Assembly: GCA_030039675.1 (NCBI GenBank)
Contig: JASHVE010000067.1
Span: 1-41,236 of the forward strand
DNA: 41,236 nt
Direction of reading: 5' to 3'
Source: Acidobacteriaceae bacterium
GTDB lineage: Bacteria > Acidobacteriota > Terriglobia > Terriglobales > Acidobacteriaceae
Part shown: piece after piece, positions 9,004-17,328 of the stretch
How positions within the stretch are numbered: the stretch's first letter is position 1
Layout of the letters: every line of letters begins with the position of its first letter
The notes under the pieces: generated by a model
Seen by the model: only the letters and a program-made list of their open reading frames with translations
Database searches by the model: none
Told to the model about the DNA's origin: nothing
Program-made: the position numbers and the translations under genes

Positions 9004-9798
9004 CTAATTGCAAAGTGCTTCAGCCATCTCTCCGAGAATTGCCTCGGCCGCCTCGGCAGGATCGGGCGCCTGCGTGATCGGCCGGCCGACCACCAGATAG
9101 CTCGCGCCATGATGCAAAGCGTCCGCTGGTGTGGCGATGCGTTTCTGGTCGCCGGATTGCGCACCGGCAAGACGAATGCCGGGAATCACGAGTACGCCTT
9201 CGGGGCCGGTGAGAGCGCGGAGTGTGGCGACCTCCCGCGGCGAGCAAACAAAGCCGCGAACCCCAGCCACAAGACCCATCCGGGCCAGCAACTCCACTTG
9301 TTCGGCGGGCGAGCACCTCAGACCGACGGCGGTTACCTGGTCCTGATCCATACTCGTAAGCATTGTGACAGCAAGAAGTTGCGGAGGATTGTTCAAGTCG
9401 ACTAGAGCTGCTTGAGCAGCCTCCAGCATGGCCGGTCCTCCCAAGGCGTGAACCGTCAACATGCGCACACCGAGCGTTGCCGCAGCGCGAACTGCTCCCG
9501 CAACGGTGTTCGGGATATCGCAGAACTTCAAGTCGAGAAAGACCGAATGCCCGCGCGCAATCAGAGGCTCAATGACTTGAGGCCCCGCAGAAGTAAAAAG
9601 CTCCATGCCCACCTTGAACCACTGGCAAGTGTGCTCCAGGCGGTGCACCAGTTCAGCGGCGGTGTCGGCATCTGGCACATCGAGCGCGACGATGAGCCGC
9701 TTGCGCGCCTCGTCAAGGCGGTCCAGCTCCGCCGCGCGCGCGGGCGTGAAGCTCGGTTTCAGTCGTTCCGGGATCGGCATACCTTCATCGTAAAGCAA
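9004..9798 (-). CDS. pyrF: Orotidine 5'-phosphate decarboxylase
   Basis: LIVALDVPDADTA..LV; FKVGMELFTSAG; VFLDLKFCDIPNTV (catalytic DxKxxDIPNT-like); VTMLTSM; VIPGIR; YLVVGRPITQAPDP. Confidence 0.96.
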   Translation of the reverse strand: MLYDEGMPIPERLKPSFTPARAAELDRLDEARKRLIVALDVPDADTAAELVHRLEHTCQWFKVGMELFTSAGPQVIEPLIARGHSVFLDLKFCDIPNTVAGAVRAAATLGVRMLTVHALGGPAMLEAAQAALVDLNNPPQLLAVTMLTSMDQDQVTAVGLRCSPAEQVELLARMGLVAGVRGFVCSPREVATLRALTGPEGVLVIPGIRLAGAQSGDQKRIATPADALHHGASYLVVGRPITQAPDPAEAAEAILGEMAEALCN

Positions 9799-9971
9799 TC
9801 GACGGAACGCAGCGCGAGGCCGTGGAAATCCGATAAGCTAGTGAGAGGAGCCAATTCTTGTAGGGCGGCTTGCAGTTCGCTCTATAAATAATTGAAATGA
9901 ATCAGGTTGACTGTCATGTTGATTTGGCTGAGAGTTACTCCTGTATTGGACCAGGGAGGGAGCCTTCAGCC

Positions 9972-11189
9972 TTGAAGACCAGATCGTTCCGGATCTTCAC
10001 GTTCGTCATTGGACTGATGTTTTCTGTTGCTGGCAGCGTGGCTTGGGCTGCGGACGTCGATACTAACCCAATGAATTACGACCCGCAGGTGCGGGAAGCG
10101 TACCAGCACTTTTACAACCTCGACTATCCGGGCGCGGTCACCCTCTTTGAACATTTTCACGACGAGCATCCCGGTGACCCGCAGGCGACGGCGTACCTGC
10201 TCAATGCCGTTCTCTTCCAGGAGCTCTACCGGCTGGATCTGTTGGACACGACCTTCTACGCGAATGATGGCTTTCTCTCCGGCCGTCACGCCACCCAGGA
10301 GGACCCGAAGCACCGTGACCGCATCTTCGCACTGGCGGATGAGGCGGTTCGCGAGGCTGACTGGAAGCTCAGCCAGAATCCGAACGACGTGAATGCACTG
10401 TTTACCCGCGGCTGGGTGCGCAGCCTGCGCTGCACCTATGTAGCGATGGTCGAGCGGGGATTCGGTTCAGGCTTTCGGCTGGCGTCCAAGGCCAAAGACG
10501 ACGCGCAGCATGTGCTCGCGCTGGACCCGAAGTACGTGGACGCCAAGCTCATCGTAGGAGTCTACGATTACGTCGTTGGCGCGCTGCCGCTGCCGTTCAA
10601 ACTCATCATTGGGCTCGCAGGCATCACGGGCTCGAAATCCACCGGCATGGCGCTTCTGGATGATGCCGCGAACCGTGGCGTGCTCACTAAGGTGGAGGCG
10701 CGCACGGTCATCGCACTCTTTCTTCGCCGCGAGGCGAAGTATCAGCAGGCCATTCAGGTGGTGCTGATCCTCAAGAATCAGTACCCGCGGGACTTTCTCT
10801 TTTGCCTAGAAGAGGCGAATCTGCGCAAAGATGCCGGCGAGGGCATGGCCGCGGTGACAGCGTACCGCCAGATTTTGACTGATAACGCAAAGCCGGGCTA
10901 CTTTGCTTCCGCCAAGCTGGAATTGGCAGACTTCGGGCTGGGCGACGCGCTGCGCGGGCAGCGTCATTACGCCGAGGCGGCGCAGGCCTACGAACAGGCT
11001 GCCGGAACGGCCGGTGTGGGGCCGGAGCTCAAGATTCGGTCACTGCTGGCTGCCGGTCAATGCCACGATCTGCTGAATGAGCGTCCCCTGGCGGTGAAAG
11101 ACTACCAGGATGCCATCGAGGCCGGTCCCAACACCTCACGGGCCGATATTGCACGCAAGTGTCTGCGCAGCCCGTACCGGGGAACATAG
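9972..11189 (+). CDS. Secreted TPR-like protein (ORF track starts at 9897; TTG at 9972 behind GGGAGGGAG is a likely start)
   Basis: Signal-like LKTRSFRIFTFVIGLMFSVAGSVAWAA; TPR-like helices (FYNLDYPGAVTLFEHFHDEHPGDPQATAYLL, AEAAQAYEQAAG). Confidence 0.75.
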   Translation: MKTRSFRIFTFVIGLMFSVAGSVAWAADVDTNPMNYDPQVREAYQHFYNLDYPGAVTLFEHFHDEHPGDPQATAYLLNAVLFQELYRLDLLDTTFYANDGFLSGRHATQEDPKHRDRIFALADEAVREADWKLSQNPNDVNALFTRGWVRSLRCTYVAMVERGFGSGFRLASKAKDDAQHVLALDPKYVDAKLIVGVYDYVVGALPLPFKLIIGLAGITGSKSTGMALLDDAANRGVLTKVEARTVIALFLRREAKYQQAIQVVLILKNQYPRDFLFCLEEANLRKDAGEGMAAVTAYRQILTDNAKPGYFASAKLELADFGLGDALRGQRHYAEAAQAYEQAAGTAGVGPELKIRSLLAAGQCHDLLNERPLAVKDYQDAIEAGPNTSRADIARKCLRSPYRGT

Positions 11190-11296
11190 CAAGGCGATAC
11201 GCAGCGGCCTTCGCATCGTTCCGCTACAATCGGGAACCGGCGCTGGCAACTTTCCGTATCGTAGAGACATTGGTGTTGTGCCGGGAGGGATCGAGG

Positions 11297-11614
11297 ATGG
11301 CGGTCTTTTGTCAGAGCTGTGGAACTGGACTGCCGGTGAGTGCCCGCTTCTGTTCAAGCTGTGGTGCGGCGGTTCCGCGCCCGCAACCAATGCCGGGAAG
11401 GCCGCTCATCCGGCCCCGCGTAGGCCGCCAGATCGCCGGAGTTTGCCTGGCCCTGGCCCAGTCGAATGGCTGGGATGTTTCCGTGGTGCGCATTCTGGCG
11501 GTGTTGGGCTTCTTCTTTTCGAGCGGCCTGGTAGGGGTTGCCTATGTCGCCGCCTGGATCGGCATTCCCGATGAGACGGCCAATCTGCCCGGAGCGTATC
11601 CTCCTGGTATATGA
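11297..11614 (+). CDS. Zinc-ribbon plus PspC-domain membrane protein
   Basis: FCQSCGTGLPVSARFCSSCGAAVPRP followed by LIRPRVGRQIAGVCLALAQSNGWDVSVVRILAVLGFFFSSGLVGVAYVAAWIGIPDE (PspC pattern). Confidence 0.88.
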   Translation: MAVFCQSCGTGLPVSARFCSSCGAAVPRPQPMPGRPLIRPRVGRQIAGVCLALAQSNGWDVSVVRILAVLGFFFSSGLVGVAYVAAWIGIPDETANLPGAYPPGI

Positions 11615-12444
11615 ATGGCATCTACTCCTCAGACGGAGCAGCCTTAGCTTACAGTGATTCCGGCGGCGGACTGCCAGTCGTTTTTCTCCATCCCACACCC
11701 CTCGACCGCGATTACTGGCGGCAGCTGACTGTTGAGCTGGCCGGCGTGCGCGCCATTGTTCCCGATCTGCGCGGCCACGGCAATTCAGAGCTGGGCAGCG
11801 GATTATCGGTAGGCGCTTTTGCCAGGGTCCCCGCTGCGCCGGTGTTGACCATGGCGCAACTAGCCGCGGACGTTCTGGCGCTTCTCGATGTTTTGAAGTT
11901 GCCGAACGCAGTCTTCGCTGGATGCTCAATCGGAGGCTACGTGCTGCTGGAGCTCTGGCGCCGGGCGCCGGAGCGCGTGCGAGGTCTGGCGTTTGTCTGC
12001 TCGAAGCCGCAGCCGGACGCGGAGGCCAATCTGGCCAAGCGGGCCGAAAACATTGCCAGCGCGCGCGCCGGTGAGACAGCGGAACTCTTCGACGGCATGG
12101 CGCTGACGCTTGTGGGCACCACAACGCGCGCGCGGCGGCCTGCGATTGTGGCCGAAGTCCGGGCGCGAATGACACTCACGCCAGAAGCCGTGGTCGCCGT
12201 GCAGGCCGGGCTCGCTGTTCGGGCTGATTCGGTGCCCACCGTAGCCACCATTACCGTGCCGGTGCTGGCAATTGCAGCCGGCGAAGATCTGCCAGTGAGC
12301 CCGTGGGAGATGGAAGCCTTTCGCGCCGCACCGGGAGGATGCGAACTCCATCTGCTTCCCGATGCCGGTCATTTCGCCGCCTACGAACAGCCGCAGACGG
12401 TAGCGGCGCTCTTTTCCGCATGGCTGCGGCAGTTTCAAAGCTGA
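11611..12444 (+). CDS. Alpha/beta hydrolase
   Basis: PVVFLHPTPLDRDYWRQL; AIVPDLRGHGNSE; nucleophile elbow FAGCSIGGYV; C-terminal LLPDAGHFAAYEQP. The start overlaps the PspC ORF stop (ATGA). Confidence 0.92.
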   Translation: MNGIYSSDGAALAYSDSGGGLPVVFLHPTPLDRDYWRQLTVELAGVRAIVPDLRGHGNSELGSGLSVGAFARVPAAPVLTMAQLAADVLALLDVLKLPNAVFAGCSIGGYVLLELWRRAPERVRGLAFVCSKPQPDAEANLAKRAENIASARAGETAELFDGMALTLVGTTTRARRPAIVAEVRARMTLTPEAVVAVQAGLAVRADSVPTVATITVPVLAIAAGEDLPVSPWEMEAFRAAPGGCELHLLPDAGHFAAYEQPQTVAALFSAWLRQFQS

Positions 12445-12447
12445 GCG

Positions 12448-12565
12448 CTACAGCGGTTTCACAGTTGCTGTATCCCGAAACGGCTGCCGCGCGGTGGCAT
12501 TTTCCTCAAGAAAATGCACCCTCCTCAATTTCATCAAGGGTACATAAACTGTGGAACCGCTCTAG
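12448..12565 (-). repeat. Dispersed palindromic intergenic element, copy B (inverted relative to C)
   Basis: CTACAGCGGTTTCACAGTTGCTGTATCCC...GGTGGCATTTTCCTCAAGAAAATGCACC...GGGTACATAAACTGTGGAACCGCTCTAG; its reverse complement aligns nearly end-to-end with copy C. Confidence 0.9.
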
Positions 12566-12649
12566 TCTCAGCTTCCGGCATGCGGCGCTGACAAATTGCC
12601 TTATTGAATGATCTACTTTTCACGGACTTGTTTTCCAGGAGGATCTCCT

Positions 12650-13189
12650 ATGAACCATTCGGCAATCGAGAATAGCACCCGGCGCAACTTCTTGTGCGCC
12701 GTTCCGGCCGGTGCCCTAGCGGGTCTGGCACTGACGGATGCCTTGTTTCTTCCTAGCGGCGCAGCAGCGCAGGATGTGTCCGCCGGCGGAGCCGCAGTTC
12801 AGCTCTTTACCGCCGAAACTTTGAGGAGCGATAGCGACGCTCTCAATGCCAGTCCCGGTAACAATAGTCTTGTAGACAACAAGACGTTCACAGTGGTCAT
12901 GACCACGGAAAAAGCCAAGAGCGGCAAGGAGTTTGAGTGGCACGAGGGCCGTGACCACGTCTTTCAGATTCTCGATGGATCAACGGTCTACGAGGTCGGT
13001 GGAACACCGAAGAATGGACATAATACGAAGCCGGGGGAGTGGCTTGCGCCGGAGTCCGAAGGCGCGACCACCTACACGCTCAGCAAAGGCGACATGCTGG
13101 TCATCCGCCGGGGAACCCCGCACAAGCGGACAACCAAGGACAGCGTCACGTTCTTGCTGATCTCGGCGCAGGGAACGGTGAGTGCGTAG
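12650..13189 (+). CDS. Cupin-domain protein with a Tat-like signal sequence
   Basis: TRRNFLCAVPAGALAGLALTDALFLPSGAAAQ; cupin-like WHEGRDHVFQILDGSTVYEVGG...KGDMLVIRRGTPHKRTTKDSVTFLLISAQGT. Confidence 0.85.
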   Translation: MNHSAIENSTRRNFLCAVPAGALAGLALTDALFLPSGAAAQDVSAGGAAVQLFTAETLRSDSDALNASPGNNSLVDNKTFTVVMTTEKAKSGKEFEWHEGRDHVFQILDGSTVYEVGGTPKNGHNTKPGEWLAPESEGATTYTLSKGDMLVIRRGTPHKRTTKDSVTFLLISAQGTVSA

Positions 13190-13216
13190 CGCCATCGAGG
13201 CAGGGAAGCGGCAATG

Positions 13217-13250
13217 AAAAGAGCCTTCACCCAGCGGCGAAGGCTCTTGT
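13217..13250 (+). terminator. Rho-independent terminator-like hairpin after the cupin gene
   Basis: AAGAGCCTTC-acccagcggc-GAAGGCTCTTgtt; perfect 10-bp stem. Confidence 0.75.
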
Positions 13251-13252
13251 TG

Positions 13253-13371
13253 CTAGCGCGGTTCCACAGTTTATGTGCCCTCGCGGGAGCTGAAGAAAGT
13301 GGCATTTTCTCGAGGAAAATGCCACTTTGCGGTAGCGGCTTCAGGATATAGCAACTGTGAAACCGCGGTAG
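13253..13371 (+). repeat. Dispersed palindromic intergenic element, copy C
   Basis: CTAGCGCGGTTCCACAGTTTATGTGCCC...AGTGGCATTTTCTCGAGGAAAATGCCACT...GGATATAGCAACTGTGAAACCGCGGTAG. Confidence 0.9.
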
Positions 13372-13486
13372 TCCAGTTCCCGAATTAGCGTCGACTTTTT
13401 GAGCGCTGTGCAAGGTGGCCATTTCTCAAGGAAAAGGCCACTTAAACATCTTCCTTCGGTATACCAAAATTCGGGAACTGCTATAG
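13369..13486. repeat. Dispersed palindromic intergenic element, copy D (abuts C; arms differ in sequence but remain complementary)
   Basis: TAGTCCAGTTCCCGAATTAGCG...GTGGCCATTTCTCAAGGAAAAGGCCAC...GGTATACCAAAATTCGGGAACTGCTATAG. Confidence 0.8.
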
Positions 13487-13535
13487 TTGTGCAGGCTTTG
13501 GTGCTTTACAAGCAGGCACCTGACTTTGCCCAGGT

Positions 13536-14321
13536 CTACCTGCGCGAGTTGAGCTTCGAGAGCAGGCGGATTATTTCCAGATACAGCCACACCAGTGTGA
13601 CCATGATGCCGAAGGCGCCGTACCACTCCATGTACTTCGGCGCTCCGTAGCTCACGCCCTGTTCAACAAAGTCGAAGTCAAGAACAAGGTTGAGCGCAGC
13701 GATGCCCACCACGAACAGGCTAAAGAGAATGCCGATCGGGCCGGCGCCGTTTACGGTCATGAACCGGATGCCGAAGAAGCCGAGCAGCATTTCAGCGAGG
13801 TAGAAAAGCATGATGCCGCCAGTGGCCGCAACAATACCCAGCCGCAGCTTTTGCGTGACCCGGATCAAGCCGGAACGGTAGGCAAGCAGCAGCACGAGCA
13901 GGGTGCCGAAGGTGAGGCTGACGGCCTGGATGGCGATGCCCGGATAGCGCAGATCGAACATAGCCGACACGCCGCCCAGCACCATGCCTTCGAGCAGAGC
14001 GTAAATTGGCGCCGTGACGGCGGACCACTCCTTTTTGAAGATCGTGACAAAGGCGAAGATCAGTCCGCCAAAGGTGCCGATCATCAGACGGCCTGCGATA
14101 TCGCTGATGTCCCGGGTTTGAAGGAAGTCGTTCCAGGTCCAGGCGGCCGTGGCCAAGGCGCAAAGCAGCAGAATACCGGTCTTATTCACAGTTCCGCTGA
14201 GGGTCATCCGCGCAGTCGCGTCGATCATGCGGCCATAGGGGCCGCCGGGAACACTGCGGAATGTATTCTCGCCGAGGGCCGGGTTCGAGGTTTTCAGCAA
14301 AGGCATAAAGTCAATCTCCAT
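13536..14321 (-). CDS. Bax inhibitor-1/YccA family membrane protein
   Basis: Multi-TM; C-terminal VVGIAALNLVLDFDFVEQGVSYGAPKYMEWYGAFGIMVTLVWLYLEIIRLLSKL typical of the YccA-like subfamily. Confidence 0.88.
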   Translation of the reverse strand: MEIDFMPLLKTSNPALGENTFRSVPGGPYGRMIDATARMTLSGTVNKTGILLLCALATAAWTWNDFLQTRDISDIAGRLMIGTFGGLIFAFVTIFKKEWSAVTAPIYALLEGMVLGGVSAMFDLRYPGIAIQAVSLTFGTLLVLLLAYRSGLIRVTQKLRLGIVAATGGIMLFYLAEMLLGFFGIRFMTVNGAGPIGILFSLFVVGIAALNLVLDFDFVEQGVSYGAPKYMEWYGAFGIMVTLVWLYLEIIRLLSKLNSRR

Positions 14322-14595
14322 TTAAAACCAAGGCGGGGGATTCTCCGGCATCCGGGCCGGAGGATTGGGCCGTTACCCTGATTACAGATATTTTAATCCC
14401 TGGGGGATATGCGCGCCGACCCCTCCGAAAAGTTGAGTGGTCCATTTTCAGGTAGAGCAGGGGGCACAAGCCGTCTTCCTCCGTCAGCCGCTTCAATTTC
14501 CCAAAAAATATTTCTAAAAAGGCTAAACTTTTCGCTGAAAGTGCCGATTAGCACCGCAAGTACGATCCTCACACGCCTTCCACTTGCGAGGACCT

Positions 14596-14844
14596 ATGGG
14601 AAGCATCAGTTCAATTCTATCGGCAGCTTCGGTGGCGGCTTCCACGGCCACGGCCGTGACGGATCTGGCGGTCGACGTCGGGTTCACGACGACGGTCGCC
14701 GGTAAGACCTACGATGCCGGCGTTACGTACTCTGGAAGTGAGTACATCGCTACCGACCCCAATTTGAATGGGGCCGTGGCTACCGGCGAGAGCGTGACGG
14801 CTGCGGAAAGCAACCTCGCCACGCGCCTCGACGAGCTCGTTTAA
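14596..14844 (+). CDS. Small uncharacterised protein (82 aa, Ala/Thr/Val-rich)
   Basis: MGSISSILSAASVAASTATAVTDLAVDVGFTTTVAGKTYDAGVTYSGSEYIATDPNLNGAVATGESVTAAESNLATRLDELV*; GAGGA Shine-Dalgarno 4-8 nt upstream of the ATG; no family recognised. Confidence 0.6.
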   Translation: MGSISSILSAASVAASTATAVTDLAVDVGFTTTVAGKTYDAGVTYSGSEYIATDPNLNGAVATGESVTAAESNLATRLDELV

Positions 14845-14858
14845 TTCGCGCATCGGGG

Positions 14859-15851
14859 TCAGGCGCGCTGCGTGTGTGCAGCACATTCCGCCGAAGCAGA
14901 GCGTGCACTCGGTCCCCGTGTTTCATAGGCTGAGGGATAGCGGGGTACCGTAGACATCAGGTTTTCGATGGCCTCGACACCTCGAATGCCACCCCGGGCC
15001 CCTTTTGCCATGCAGTTCATTGCCGCCGCGGCGCAGGAGAAATCGAGCTGCCGTTCGAGCGGCCAATCCTGTAGCAGGCCGTAAATGAATCCAGCGCGAA
15101 AGATGTCGCCAGCCCCCGTGGTGTCGACAACGGAGATGCGATAGGCAGGGCAGTGTGTGAGCTGCTGGCCATCCCACGCCAGCACACCGTCCTCGCCGAG
15201 CGTCGCGGCGCTCAACCGGCATCCATAGCGGGCCTGCATCCGGCGCAGCGCTCGCTCCAGGTTGTTGTCGTCCATGAGCCGGCAGGAAAAGTTCTTGTTC
15301 ACGATCATGTAGTCGATGTTCGCGATCAGCTCGTCCACGCCGGGATAGGGCTCGTCGAGATCGGCGACGACGAGTACGCCAGCGGCGCGAGCCCAGCTGG
15401 CCGCCTGCGTGGCCGCTGCTGTGTCAAAACCGTCGACGTGCAGCACGCGTGCATTCACGATCCATTCGCGGCGGAGTTCCTCGGGGTGCAGCACCATCCG
15501 CTCGTCGCGTTGGCAGAGGATGGTGCGCTCGCCGCCGCTGTCGACCATGATGACGTTGTGCAGGCTGGCGTGTCCGGGAACGGTGACAATGCGGGCTTCG
15601 GCGCCAACGCGACCGAAGGCTGCTTGGTGCAGCCGGGCTGCGTCGTCGTCGCCCAGCTTGCCGACGTACCGGGTGCGCAGGCCCCAGGTCTGGCAGGCGA
15701 CGACAGTGGTGGCCACCTGGCCGCCGGGCATGATGGCGCGCTCGCTGTATTCCACCTTGGCCCCACGCTCAGGGTAGCTCGCGAGGGGGATGACGGTGTC
15801 GGTCGCATTCAGTCCCACGCCCACCATGTCCACTCTTTGGATCTCGGTCAT
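14859..15851 (-). CDS. PfkB-family carbohydrate kinase
   Basis: YVGKLGDDDAARLH; VVDTTGAGDIFRAGFIYGLLQ (PfkB signature 2); AAAAMNCMAKGARGGI. The internal ATG at 15851 (MTEIQRVDMVGVG) is more plausible than 15875. Confidence 0.93.
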   Translation of the reverse strand: MTEIQRVDMVGVGLNATDTVIPLASYPERGAKVEYSERAIMPGGQVATTVVACQTWGLRTRYVGKLGDDDAARLHQAAFGRVGAEARIVTVPGHASLHNVIMVDSGGERTILCQRDERMVLHPEELRREWIVNARVLHVDGFDTAAATQAASWARAAGVLVVADLDEPYPGVDELIANIDYMIVNKNFSCRLMDDNNLERALRRMQARYGCRLSAATLGEDGVLAWDGQQLTHCPAYRISVVDTTGAGDIFRAGFIYGLLQDWPLERQLDFSCAAAAMNCMAKGARGGIRGVEAIENLMSTVPRYPSAYETRGPSARSASAECAAHTQRA

Positions 15852-15952
15852 TTCATCATTGTAACGGGCCAGCAAGGCTGTCTCTCCATGTTCGATGCCG
15901 TGGAGTTGGATGCTGTAGGCTCAAGATAGTCCCTTGGATTTGGATTCGATCT

Positions 15953-17272
15953 GTGAAAGAACAAATATCCTCGCGCCCGTTTCACTATCCGCGGCCTGGC
16001 GCACCGCTTTCCTGTGGTAGCGTTTCCCTTGAAAACCTTGCGCGCAAGTTCGGCACGCCGCTTTATGTTTATTCGGGCGATCAGATCGCCGAGCGGCTGC
16101 ACCTCTTTCAGCAGGCGCTTGCGGGCCGGGATCACCTGGTTTGCTATGCGGTGAAGGCCAATTCGGCACTGGCGATTTTGAAGCTGCTGGCCGGGCTGGA
16201 CGCGGGCTTCGACATTGTCTCCGGCGGCGAGCTGGAGCGTGTTCTGGCCGCCGCGCCAGAGGCTGTAGCCCGTGTGGTCTTCTCCGGGGTGGGTAAGACG
16301 GCTGCAGAGATCGATCTGGCGTTGAAGGCCGGAATCCTCGAATTCAACGTCGAGAGCGAAGCCGAACTTGAACTGTTGGCGGCGCGGGCCAGAAAGCTGA
16401 AGACGAAGGCGCGGTTCGCGCTGCGCGTGAATCCGGACGTCTTTGCGGATACGCATCCTTACATCTCCACCGGCTTGCGGGAGCACAAGTTTGGCATCGA
16501 CATCCGCCGCGCACCGGCAATCTACAAAAATGCTGCAGGAAATCGCTGGCTGGAAGCGCATGGCGTAAGCGTGCACATCGGCTCGCAAATTCGCTCGGCC
16601 GAGCCCTTTGGCGCGGCGATGGAGCGCGTGAGCAAGCTTATGCGGCAACTGGCGCGCGAGGGCATCGCGCTCAAGAGTGTGGATGCAGGCGGAGGGCTGG
16701 GCATCGACTACCACACCGGGGTCCCCACATCCAGGTCTGCGGCTGTGGGGTGGCGCGGCGGCAACTTCGATGCGGCCGAAAAGGTGCGCGAATACGCCGA
16801 AGCGTTGCAGAGCGCGCTTGGCGATTTCCAGGGACAATTGCTGATAGAGCCGGGCCGCTTTCTGGTGGCGCAGGCTGGCGCGCTCATCACTCGTGTGCTG
16901 CACGTAAAGCGCAACGGCAAAAAGACCTTTGTGATTACCGACGCGGCGATGAACGACCTGATTCGCCCAGCGCTTTACCAGGCGCATCATGAGATTGTGC
17001 CGGTGCGTCTAAGGGCAGGAAGGCCGCAGTTGGTCGATGTGGTAGGCCCGGTGTGCGAGTCCGGCGACTTCTTCGCGCGCGACCGCAGGCTGGGGGGTGT
17101 TGAGCCGGGTGACCTGGTGGCGCTGCTCGACGCGGGCGCTTACGGCATGGCGCAGAGCTCAAACTACAACACACGGCTGCGTCCGGCCGAGGTGCTCGTC
17201 GAAGGCGCGAAGGCAAGACTGATCCGCAGACGGGAGACGGTGGCGGATCTGCTCGCGCCGGAGATGATCTGA
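15953..17272 (+). CDS. lysA: Diaminopimelate decarboxylase
   Basis: FGTPLYVYSGDQIAERL; CYAVKANSALAILKLLAGLDAGFDIVSGGEL (PLP lysine); EPGRFLVAQAG; GPVCESGDFFARDR; LDAGAYGMAQSSNYN. Confidence 0.97.
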   Translation: MKEQISSRPFHYPRPGAPLSCGSVSLENLARKFGTPLYVYSGDQIAERLHLFQQALAGRDHLVCYAVKANSALAILKLLAGLDAGFDIVSGGELERVLAAAPEAVARVVFSGVGKTAAEIDLALKAGILEFNVESEAELELLAARARKLKTKARFALRVNPDVFADTHPYISTGLREHKFGIDIRRAPAIYKNAAGNRWLEAHGVSVHIGSQIRSAEPFGAAMERVSKLMRQLAREGIALKSVDAGGGLGIDYHTGVPTSRSAAVGWRGGNFDAAEKVREYAEALQSALGDFQGQLLIEPGRFLVAQAGALITRVLHVKRNGKKTFVITDAAMNDLIRPALYQAHHEIVPVRLRAGRPQLVDVVGPVCESGDFFARDRRLGGVEPGDLVALLDAGAYGMAQSSNYNTRLRPAEVLVEGAKARLIRRRETVADLLAPEMI

Positions 17273-17328
17273 GGTGCGCGAGCCCATAACGAATCCCGCC
17301 TGCTATTGTGTCCACGGGAGATTTCGTC

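Noticed and set aside
12448-13371. Composite transposon around the cupin gene
   Set aside because: No transposase or recombinase is present and target-site duplication is not evident; reported only as an arrangement worth checking.
14430-14460. GTGGTCCATTTTCAGG as a possible fifth palindromic-element remnant
   Set aside because: Only the half-hairpin resembles the element; no pairing arm or outer arms found.
15153-17000. Antisense ORFs over the PfkB kinase and lysA (15153-15929 +, 15848-16990 -)
   Set aside because: Both overlap well-supported genes completely and have no domain signal.
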